Source: Lactonifactor longoviformis DSM 17459 (GTDB taxonomy: Bacteria > Bacillota > Clostridia > Lachnospirales > Lachnospiraceae). Taken from it: a stretch of 64,000 nucleotides of DNA. This document shows positions 43,063-50,735 of this stretch, one piece after another. The notes under the pieces were generated by a model, which had not been told where the DNA came from, did no database searches, and saw nothing but the letters and a program-made list of their open reading frames with translations. The stretch is from positions 1 through 64,000 of the forward strand of contig NZ_FQVI01000022.1 in NCBI RefSeq assembly GCF_900129135.1. The letters run 5' to 3'. Position numbers and translations under genes: made by a program. Every line of letters begins with the position of its first letter. Position 1 is the stretch's first letter.

Positions 43063-43956
43063 ATGAAGAAAAAAGGGAAAAGTATAAAAAGAAGAATTGG
43101 AAGAGTCGGAATCTATCTGGGGGTAATACTGCTGCTGCTATGGACGTTTGCTCCTTTGCTTTGGATGTTTTATTCTTCTATTTGTGAGAAGAGTGAACTG
43201 CTGACGGGGGGGCCCGTCGTCTGGCCTGAGAATGTCACCTTTTACAGATACCGGGAGTTCTTTTCTTCGATAATAAAAGTATTCCGTGGAGGAAGAATCG
43301 CAAGCACATCAGAAGTATTTATTCATTCCATATTTAACAGCTTTAAAGTTGCTGCTGTTACCACAGGTATTTCTCTGCTTATCGGAGGGATGGCAGCATA
43401 TGCCTTTGCAAGACTGAGGTTTAGAGGCAGCAATATGCTGATGATTCTGGCATTGTTTATTCAATTACTGCCAACTGTGTCATTGGTGATACCTCTGTAT
43501 GAGACTGTCTCCAGACTCGGAATGATTGACAGGATCGTTACTCTTGTTGTTTTATACCTTGGAATGGTAATGGCGTATGCCATCTGGGTACTGCACGGCT
43601 ACTTTAAATCAATACCGCCTGATTTAGAGGATGCTGCCAGGATTGACGGGTGCAATTATTTTCAGGCATTCCTGAGAATTATTGTACCCTTGGCAAAACC
43701 GGGATATGTTGCAGTTGGGACGTTGGTCTTTTTAATGTGTTGGGATGAATTTTTGTATGCACTCATCTTTATGAACTCAAAAGAGACAACTACACTTACA
43801 GTCGCTTTATCGCAATTTAGTACCACTCATGGGGGGATAGACTACGGAATGCTGATGGCAGGCGGCTGTATTGCAACTTTGATTCCCCTGCTGTTAGCAA
43901 TCTTTTTCCAGAAATATATTGTTTTGGGACTAACTGCAGGAGGCGTGAAAGACTAG
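43063..43956 (+). CDS. sugar ABC transporter permease 2 (MalG/UgpE type)
   Basis: The 297-residue protein has six membrane helices and the EAA loop EDAARIDGCNYFQAFLRIIV. It forms the heterodimeric channel with the preceding gene product, 15 bases upstream. Confidence 0.9.
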   Translation: MKKKGKSIKRRIGRVGIYLGVILLLLWTFAPLLWMFYSSICEKSELLTGGPVVWPENVTFYRYREFFSSIIKVFRGGRIASTSEVFIHSIFNSFKVAAVTTGISLLIGGMAAYAFARLRFRGSNMLMILALFIQLLPTVSLVIPLYETVSRLGMIDRIVTLVVLYLGMVMAYAIWVLHGYFKSIPPDLEDAARIDGCNYFQAFLRIIVPLAKPGYVAVGTLVFLMCWDEFLYALIFMNSKETTTLTVALSQFSTTHGGIDYGMLMAGGCIATLIPLLLAIFFQKYIVLGLTAGGVKD

Positions 43957-43976
43957 GAACAGTGAAAGGAGAATTT

Positions 43977-44903
43977 ATGAAAGTAGGAGCAGCAGTAGGA
44001 TGCTTTACACATCCTCATTATGAACCGCCGTATGAAGAAGCGGTTAAGACGATTGGAGAACTGGGATTTGACGGCATTGAATTAATTGCCTATACGGCAG
44101 AAGATTTAAATGAGTATTATACGGATGAACGCTGCCGGGAACTGGACAGGATGATTAAGGGCTATAACATGGAGCTGTCAGAATTTATCTTATATGCACA
44201 TGCAGTAGAAGATTTATTAGACAACGATGACAAAAAAAGAGACAGGGCATTAGACTTTTTTGAACGGGGATTAGAGACTGCCGCCAAACTTGGTACGGAT
44301 ACGATTAATGTAGTTTCTAACTGGCCTAAGGAACTGCGAGCACCCGTTCCGTATTTGCCGTCATCTATACACCCGTATGCGCCTGGATTTGAACTTTTTG
44401 AGCCCAAACATATGATAGAGATGCCTCCAAACTTTGACGCAGGAGGAGTATGGGAGCGGTATGTGGAATCCTTAAGCAAAGCTGTGGAGCTGTGCGAAAA
44501 GTATAAAATCAGATTTGCTCTTGAGGGCCATGCAAATGTTGTGATTGGCACAACAGACGGTATGCTCAGGGCTTTTGACAGAATATCCAGTCCTTATTTT
44601 GGAACCAATTTTGATGCGGCATGGCAGTCCATGCAGCGGGAATATCTTCCGTGGTCTGTCTATAAACTGAGAGAAAAAATCTTTCATGTACATCTTAGAG
44701 ATACAGATGGACTGCTCTGTTATTCATACCCGGTAGGACTGGGGATAATTGATTGGAATGGATTTGTCAGAGCACTTAAGGAAACAGGGTATCAGGGATT
44801 TCTTTCCATGGAACTGGGAGGCTTGAAGAGACCTGAAAAATATGTAAAAGATTCTTTAGAGTATATCCGCAGAATTTTAAAAGAAGAAGAGGCAGATGAA
44901 TAA
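43977..44903 (+). CDS. second TIM-barrel isomerase/epimerase-like enzyme
   Basis: The 308-residue protein is another AP-endonuclease-2-type barrel, clearly different from the 39919 product. Likely metal ligands are Glu in ALEGHANV, Asp in TNFDAAWQ, His in VHLRDTDG and Glu in SMELGG. Paired barrels beside a Gfo/Idh/MocA dehydrogenase are found in 3-keto-sugar pathways such as levoglucosan and C-glycoside breakdown, where one eliminates and one hydrates. That role is inferred. The ATG at 43977 follows AAAGGAG; an upstream GTG at 43962 is less likely. Confidence 0.8.
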   Translation: MKVGAAVGCFTHPHYEPPYEEAVKTIGELGFDGIELIAYTAEDLNEYYTDERCRELDRMIKGYNMELSEFILYAHAVEDLLDNDDKKRDRALDFFERGLETAAKLGTDTINVVSNWPKELRAPVPYLPSSIHPYAPGFELFEPKHMIEMPPNFDAGGVWERYVESLSKAVELCEKYKIRFALEGHANVVIGTTDGMLRAFDRISSPYFGTNFDAAWQSMQREYLPWSVYKLREKIFHVHLRDTDGLLCYSYPVGLGIIDWNGFVRALKETGYQGFLSMELGGLKRPEKYVKDSLEYIRRILKEEEADE

Positions 44904-44923
44904 TACAAGTAAGGAGAGGTTTT

Positions 44924-46012
44924 ATGAGAATTCTTAAATGCGCGTTAGCAGGATGCGGTGATATAGCCAGAGGCAGGTATTTTTATTCATTCGAAAGAAT
45001 GAAAGACAAAACGGAATTAATTGGAGTGTATGATACGGACAGTGAACGTCTTCATAAAACAGCCGAAGAGCTTCGGGTAAAAGAATATACAGATTGGAAG
45101 GAACTGCTGCAGGACAAAGAGGTAGAGGCGGTTATCGTAACCTCTTACCACACTACCCATGCCCGTTTGGTTACAGAGGCATTAAATGCGGGAAAACATG
45201 TGTTGTGTGAAAAACCGGTTGCAACTAATTTAAAGGACGCTTTAATGATCAAAGAGGCAGCTGATAAGACCAATAAAATATTTATGGCACTCCCCAACGA
45301 TGCATATACACATATCAGAGAAGTGAAAAAGATGATCGGTCAGGGGCTTATAGGCAATGTTTGTGCAGTAGACGGAGTCTTTGCTCACCAGGGACCATTA
45401 CACGCACCATGGTTTTTTGATAAATCAGTGGCAGAATGGGGAGTATTGGCAGATTTGGGTATATACCCAATCAGCATGCTTACATATCTGTTCGGTCCGG
45501 TGGACGAGGTGTATGGAAAAACAAATATAATGCAAAGAGAGAGGACCAGTCTGAAAGGAGAAAAGTTCAATCCCACGGTGGAAGACAATGCAGTGGTAGT
45601 CATGAGCTGGAAAGACGGAAAAATGGCCAGCATACGTGCAAACTGGTGTACTGCTGCAGATAAGGATCTCTGTGTATGGGAGTTTAGAATTTATGGGGAC
45701 AAAGGAATTATTTATATCAATATGAATGATTCTGAACATCGGGTAATTGTGTATTCTCCATATCAGAAAGTAAGTGATTCCAAAATCACTTATGCCGGAT
45801 TCAAAGATTGCTACAAAATCCAAGTGGATATGTCAGATTTAAATATAGATATTTTGGAAGAGTTTGCAGAGGCAGTGGATAAGAATCAGAAATTCCCTGA
45901 GGATGGATGTTCAATTACAAGACAGGTCCATGTGGTAGAAATCATTGAAGGTGTGTATGCCTCCTCGGAGAAGGGAAATGCAGTTAAGATACATTCAACA
46001 TTCAGACATTGA
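44924..46012 (+). CDS. Gfo/Idh/MocA-family sugar dehydrogenase
   Basis: The 362-residue NAD(P)-dependent enzyme has the Rossmann motif LAGCGDIARGRY and the signature Lys in LCEKPVATN, then a C-terminal alpha/beta domain with WGVLADLGIYPISMLTYLFG. Such enzymes oxidise a ring hydroxyl of a sugar or glycoside, often at C3. Between a TIM-barrel enzyme and a GH32 gene, it is the likely oxidising step on the imported glycoside. AAGGAGAGG precedes the ATG. Confidence 0.88.
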   Translation: MRILKCALAGCGDIARGRYFYSFERMKDKTELIGVYDTDSERLHKTAEELRVKEYTDWKELLQDKEVEAVIVTSYHTTHARLVTEALNAGKHVLCEKPVATNLKDALMIKEAADKTNKIFMALPNDAYTHIREVKKMIGQGLIGNVCAVDGVFAHQGPLHAPWFFDKSVAEWGVLADLGIYPISMLTYLFGPVDEVYGKTNIMQRERTSLKGEKFNPTVEDNAVVVMSWKDGKMASIRANWCTAADKDLCVWEFRIYGDKGIIYINMNDSEHRVIVYSPYQKVSDSKITYAGFKDCYKIQVDMSDLNIDILEEFAEAVDKNQKFPEDGCSITRQVHVVEIIEGVYASSEKGNAVKIHSTFRH

Positions 46013-46021
46013 GGTGATTAT

Positions 46022-47395
46022 ATGAAACATAAACCAAGTTATCATTTCAGGCCGGAGCAGAATTGGATCAACGACCCCAATGGACCCATATATTTTGAAG
46101 GGAAGTATCACCTTTTTTATCAGTATAATCCTTCAGGATATCAATGGGGGAATCTTCACTGGGGCCATGCAGTCAGCGGGGACATGGTCCATTGGAGTCA
46201 TCTGGAGCCTGCATTATATCCGGCAAAAGATAGGGGAGAAAATTTTTGCTTCTCGGGCTGTGCATATGAAAACGACGGCCGGTTAGAGATTTTCTACACA
46301 AGTGTGGGATCCTATGGACATGGAGAGCGGGGACATATTGAGGGCGCGGAGCAGTGGATAGCCGTCACGGAGGATATGAAGACCTGGAAACAGATAGATG
46401 AGAATCCTATTTTATCCCCAGAACAGAACAGAAGGCAGGGAAAATATCTGACCCATTGGAGAGACCCTTTTGTATTTCAGTATGGGGGAGAGATCTTAAT
46501 GGTCATTTCAGGAATTGTAGATGGCTGGAAGGCGGCATTTCATATCTACCAATCAAAGGATTACCGCAATTGGGAATATAAGAACTGCTTTTATACAGAA
46601 TGCAGAACAACAATTTATGAGTGTCCCAATGTGATGGTCTTTGGGGAGAAAATTGTATTTGTCTATACTTGCTTTCAGGAAAATGCACAGTATGTTGTGG
46701 GGACTTTAAATGAAGACTATTCGCTTCATGTGACCCGGCACGGTGAAATTATAGATAGTGGCTGCTTTTGTGCCTCTAATGTATTCAAGGATCCCAAGGG
46801 GCGCTATATTATGTGGGGATGGCTGCGGGAAGATGACAGAAATGAACTTATCACTGACGGACCCTGGTCCGGCGCCATCTCTCTCCCCAGAGTAGTCACA
46901 TTGGAGGACGGAGACATGGTAAGTTTCTCCTGCGCAGAGGAGGTTAAATTACTGAGAAAGCTTACAGAAACACATCAGCTTTGTGGGTTTTCAGGCACAA
47001 AAAAGATGTCCTGTCATTCTATGACAGCAGAAGTAGAATGCTTCTTAAAGACAGACGGAGATATCAGAATACGGGTACTTGACTCGGAAGACGGGACTGA
47101 ATATACAGATATCTGGATCCTGTCCAGGGCAAAAACAATTTGGATATACCGTGAAAGATCTTCTGTGATTCCTGAAGTTGTGAAAGACTCTCTTTATAGC
47201 AGGTATCGGGGAGATGAACAGCATGTGTCTATACGTGCCTTTATTGACAATTCCGTTTTAGAAGTTTTCGTAAATGACAGCACGGTTCTGTCAGGCAGAG
47301 TATACCCGGTAAATGACAGGGCAGGCATTTCATTTACAGTAGAGAACGGAACTGCAGATGGCTGTGTGAATCTATATCAGATGACAGATAGCTGA
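46022..47395 (+). CDS. GH32 beta-fructosidase
   Basis: The 457-residue glycosidase has a five-bladed propeller with the nucleophile Asp in NWINDPNGP, the transition-state Asp in WRDPFVF and the acid/base Glu in YECPNVM, followed by a C-terminal beta-sandwich (DNSVLEVFVND). It releases terminal fructose from sucrose, sucrose phosphate or fructans. There is no signal peptide, so it acts inside the cell on the imported substrate. It is the last gene of the operon, nine bases after the dehydrogenase. Confidence 0.92.
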   Translation: MKHKPSYHFRPEQNWINDPNGPIYFEGKYHLFYQYNPSGYQWGNLHWGHAVSGDMVHWSHLEPALYPAKDRGENFCFSGCAYENDGRLEIFYTSVGSYGHGERGHIEGAEQWIAVTEDMKTWKQIDENPILSPEQNRRQGKYLTHWRDPFVFQYGGEILMVISGIVDGWKAAFHIYQSKDYRNWEYKNCFYTECRTTIYECPNVMVFGEKIVFVYTCFQENAQYVVGTLNEDYSLHVTRHGEIIDSGCFCASNVFKDPKGRYIMWGWLREDDRNELITDGPWSGAISLPRVVTLEDGDMVSFSCAEEVKLLRKLTETHQLCGFSGTKKMSCHSMTAEVECFLKTDGDIRIRVLDSEDGTEYTDIWILSRAKTIWIYRERSSVIPEVVKDSLYSRYRGDEQHVSIRAFIDNSVLEVFVNDSTVLSGRVYPVNDRAGISFTVENGTADGCVNLYQMTDS

Positions 47396-47441
47396 TATAG
47401 ATTCGTGAAGCCTTACACAAGAAAACCGTGGATACAATATC

Positions 47442-48812
47442 TTATTGTTCTAAAGTGTCAATTTCCTTTTTCTTTGTATGACGCAGAAACAGCACGCACA
47501 GTACAAAGGAAAACAATTCTGCTATGGGAAATGCCCACCATACCGCAGACAGGCCACCAACTCTGGCGAGGAGATAAGCTGCAGGCAGAAGAACAACCAG
47601 CTGCCGGATGACGGATACCCAAAGGCTCAGCATTCCGTGACCCAGAGACTGGAAAACGGATGACGATATGATACAGAAACCGGCCAGCAGGTAACTCAGG
47701 CTAATGATTCTGAGGGCCGGTACCCCAATAGCGGTCATGTTGTCAGAGGCGTTAAAAATATTCAGAAGCTGGGAGGGTATGAGCTGGAAAAGTGCCAGTC
47801 CTATAAGCATGATACTCACTGCCGCAATGACACTGACAAGGACTGCCTGCTTAATCCGTGAGCTCTTTCTTGCCCCGTAGTTATAGGCAACGATTGGAAC
47901 CAATCCGTTATTCAGTCCGAATATAGGCATAAATACAAAGCTCTGAAGCTTAAAATAGACACCAAATACAGCTGTAGCTGTAGAGGTAAATGCGATCAGA
48001 ATCTTATTCATGCCAAAGGTCATAACGGAGCCGATAGATGCCATTATAATAGAAGGAATACCCACGGAGTAAATCCCTTTAATAATTTTACCGGACCACT
48101 TAAAACCGCGGAGAGTGATATGTAACTCCTTATTCTTTTTCAGGTTAAACCAGACAGCCAGGATGGCTGCGATGATCTGGCCGGTTACAGTTGCGATGGC
48201 AGCTCCTGCCACTCCCAGCTTAGGAAAACCGAGAAGTCCGAAGATCATAATGGGATCCAGAATAATATTGATAATTGCCCCCAGGCCCTGTGTAATCATA
48301 GTATAGAAGGTTTTTCCTGTGGACTGCAGAAGACGTTCAAAGGTTATCTGAAGAGACATACCAAAGGAAAAAATACAGCAAATTTTCATATAGGATGTAC
48401 CGTATGATACTATCTGGGCATCCTGGGTCTGAATGGTATAAAATAATTTAGAAAAAAAGATACCTATTAAAAGAAATACAACAAAACTGATAATGGTGAG
48501 GATAATTCCGTGATTGGCTACTTTATTTGCCCGATCAATTTTCTTTTCCCCAAGGCTTCTGGATAGAAGCGCGTTAATGCCTACTCCTGTACCGGTGAGA
48601 ATAGAAATCATTAAGTTCTGTACCGGAAAAGCTAAAGATACCGCAGTCAGAGCATTCTCATTCAATTGTGCTACAAACATACTGTCTACAACATTATATA
48701 AAGCCTGTACCAACATAGAAATAATCATTGGCAGTGACATGGTAAGAAGCAGTTTGGGTACGGGCATAACGCCCATCTTGTTCTCTGCCTGCGGTGCACG
48801 TGTGTTTTCCAT
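47442..48812 (-). CDS. MATE-family multidrug efflux transporter
   Basis: The 456-residue protein has twelve membrane helices in two halves and the typical MATE segments MSLPMIISMLVQALYNVVDS and GLNNGLVPIVAYNYGARKSS. It exports drugs or metabolites in exchange for Na or H. The ATG at 48812 follows GGAGGTATTAT; an upstream ATG at 48869 lies within the operator region and is not used. A palindromic operator covers its leader. Confidence 0.9.
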   Translation of the reverse strand: MENTRAPQAENKMGVMPVPKLLLTMSLPMIISMLVQALYNVVDSMFVAQLNENALTAVSLAFPVQNLMISILTGTGVGINALLSRSLGEKKIDRANKVANHGIILTIISFVVFLLIGIFFSKLFYTIQTQDAQIVSYGTSYMKICCIFSFGMSLQITFERLLQSTGKTFYTMITQGLGAIINIILDPIMIFGLLGFPKLGVAGAAIATVTGQIIAAILAVWFNLKKNKELHITLRGFKWSGKIIKGIYSVGIPSIIMASIGSVMTFGMNKILIAFTSTATAVFGVYFKLQSFVFMPIFGLNNGLVPIVAYNYGARKSSRIKQAVLVSVIAAVSIMLIGLALFQLIPSQLLNIFNASDNMTAIGVPALRIISLSYLLAGFCIISSSVFQSLGHGMLSLWVSVIRQLVVLLPAAYLLARVGGLSAVWWAFPIAELFSFVLCVLFLRHTKKKEIDTLEQ

Positions 48813-48837
48813 ATAATACCTCCATAGATTAAAAAAA

Positions 48838-48863
48838 TTATTAGTTGAGTCGCCAACTAATAA
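48838..48863 (-). promoter_or_regulatory. palindromic operator of the MATE gene (MarR-like)
   Basis: TTATTAGTTG and CAACTAATAA form a perfect 10-bp inverted repeat with six bases between. It lies between the promoter and the ATG, where a repressor would block transcription. The form suits MarR-family proteins, but no such gene is in the window. Confidence 0.6.
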
Positions 48864-48877
48864 ATGCACTATTGATA

Positions 48878-48906
48878 AGTATAAAGCTTTCTGATTTTAT
48901 TGTCAA
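48878..48906 (-). promoter_or_regulatory. promoter of the MATE gene
   Basis: On the minus strand TTGACA (48906-48901) and TATACT (48883-48878) are 17 bases apart. Confidence 0.8.
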
Positions 48907-49100
48907 TCTTTTTCATATTTGCCATTTGAACTGGGAATCAGAGGTGGACAGGCTGCTATACTTGTGGTAGCCTGTGATTACAGAACGATTTCTCAAGGCG
49001 CTGAGTGAGGGAATGAAAAGCCAGCGGGAATATCAATTGGGAAAAAGTCTTATAATAATATCTATGAAAACCCAAGGGAAAGGAAGAATAAGACTATACC

Positions 49101-50342
49101 ATGCAGTTATACGATATGAGTCAGATTGAAGAGAGAGTCATCCTGGTGGGAGTACAGGAGAACGACAGGGAGAATACAGAGGAATCTCTGGAGGAACTGG
49201 GAGAACTCGCTAGAACCGCCGGGGCACAGGTGGCAGGTACGCTAATCCAGAACAGGGAAGCCATACATCCTGTCACATATGTAGGAAAAGGAAAGCTGGA
49301 GGAGCTGAAGGGGCTTGTTTATGCACTGGACGCCACAGGAATTATCTGTGATGATGAATTGTCTGCAGTGCAGCTGAGAAATTTGGAGCAGAGTCTGGAA
49401 TGTAAGATCATGGACAGGACTTTGCTGATTTTAGATATCTTTGCCGCCAGAGCTACCAGCAGTGAGGGTAAGATTCAGGTAGAGCTTGCACAGCTTAGGT
49501 ACAGAGCTGCAAGACTGGTGGGACTGCGCAATTCGCTGTCACGCCTTGGGGGCGGAATAGGAACCAGGGGGCCGGGAGAAAAGAAATTAGAGATGGACAG
49601 ACGGCTGATCCACACTCGGATTGGTTTGCTCAAACGGGAACTGGAGGATGTAAAGCAGCACCGGGAGCTAATAAGAAAGCAGAGAGCAAAGACGCATAAA
49701 AAGGTGGCAGCACTGGTGGGGTATACATCGGCTGGGAAAAGCAGTATGCTGAACGCCCTTACAGATGCCGGCATCTATGAGGATGAGATGTTGTTCTCTA
49801 CACTTGATACCACCACAAGGGCACTGAAGCTTTCCGGCAAGCAGGAGATCCTGCTCACAGATACCGTAGGTTTTATACAAAAGCTGCCTCATCACCTCAT
49901 AGAGGCATTTAAGAGCACTCTGGAGGAAGCCAGGTATGCGGATATTATTATACATGTAGTAGATGCTTCCAATCCCCGGATGGATACACAAATGCATGTA
50001 GTGTATGAGACTCTCCGCCAGCTGCAGGTAGAAAATAAGCTCATAGTTACATTGTTCAATAAACAGGACAGACTGTGTGTACCGGGAGGCTTCCGGGATT
50101 TTCGGGCAGATTATTCTATTCTAACCTCGTCAAAAACAGGACAGGGCCTGGAGGAGCTAAGAGAAGTACTGGCAGAGATTCTCAGAGAAGGCCAGATTTA
50201 TATTGAAAGGCTCTATCCTTATGAAAAAGCAGGGCTTCTTCAGCTTATCAGACAGGGAGGAGAGTTGTTAGAAGAGGAATATCTTCCGGAAGGGATTTCC
50301 GTTAAGGCATTTGTCTCCAAGGAAATTTACCCTAAGATTTAG
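49101..50342 (+). CDS. hflX: GTPase HflX
   Basis: The 413-residue ribosome-associated GTPase has the HflX N-terminal domain (HPVTYVGKGKLEELK; RTLLILDIFAARATSSEGK), the glycine-rich RLGGGIGTRGPGEKK linker and the G motifs GYTSAGKSSMLNAL, DTVGFIQKLP and NKQD. It splits stalled ribosomes. The start codon has a weak, distant ribosome site (AAAGGAAG), so ATG 49116 is possible. Confidence 0.93.
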   Translation: MQLYDMSQIEERVILVGVQENDRENTEESLEELGELARTAGAQVAGTLIQNREAIHPVTYVGKGKLEELKGLVYALDATGIICDDELSAVQLRNLEQSLECKIMDRTLLILDIFAARATSSEGKIQVELAQLRYRAARLVGLRNSLSRLGGGIGTRGPGEKKLEMDRRLIHTRIGLLKRELEDVKQHRELIRKQRAKTHKKVAALVGYTSAGKSSMLNALTDAGIYEDEMLFSTLDTTTRALKLSGKQEILLTDTVGFIQKLPHHLIEAFKSTLEEARYADIIIHVVDASNPRMDTQMHVVYETLRQLQVENKLIVTLFNKQDRLCVPGGFRDFRADYSILTSSKTGQGLEELREVLAEILREGQIYIERLYPYEKAGLLQLIRQGGELLEEEYLPEGISVKAFVSKEIYPKI

Positions 50343-50548
50343 GCGCATTGTGAATGTTGCACAAAGAAACTGGTAAATAATACCATAACTAGTAAAGGGT
50401 AATTCGTAAATGCGGACAACTTTTTGAAGACAGAGATCTGAGGTGGAGGAAGGCAGTAAATGTTCGGCAGTATTTGCTATTTACGGAAAAATCTCTTGTT
50501 CAGCAACAGCTTTTACAAAATAGAAGATAGAAAATAGTAGTCAAAATT
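50343..50548. other. gap after hflX, no gene seen
   Basis: This stretch before the NrdR boxes has no convincing coding frame, RNA gene or terminator. Confidence 0.4.
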
Positions 50549-50594
50549 ACACCATATATTGTTTCTTCATAAAAGCAGACACAATATATGGTGC
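50549..50594 (+). promoter_or_regulatory. tandem NrdR boxes of nrdD
   Basis: ACACCATATATTGTTT (50549-50564) and ACACAATATATGGTGC (50579-50594) each match the NrdR consensus ACACWATATATWGTGT at 14 of 16 bases. They are 30 bases apart, close to three helical turns, and end just before the -35 of nrdD. NrdR represses ribonucleotide reductase genes when dATP is high. The two arms also form an inverted repeat before a T run, so they may double as a terminator for upstream transcripts. Confidence 0.85.
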
Positions 50595-50603
50595 TTTTTG
50601 CTC

Positions 50604-50632
50604 TTGACTCTCCCATATGTCTCTGATACAAT
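50604..50632 (+). promoter_or_regulatory. promoter of nrdD
   Basis: TTGACT (50604-50609) and TACAAT (50627-50632) with 17 bases between, ten bases downstream of the second NrdR box. Confidence 0.8.
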
Positions 50633-50735
50633 GTTACGTACAGGAACCTGCCTTGGAAGGGAACAGATAAGCAAAAGCAGGTGCCGGGGAATGATAATTA
50701 AGGGAAAACACTACATAGATCGAGGAGGAAATACA

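Noticed and set aside
50559-50735. Upstream extension of nrdD
   Set aside because: The extension overlaps the NrdR boxes and the promoter, and the ATP cone starts at 50736 behind a strong ribosome site.
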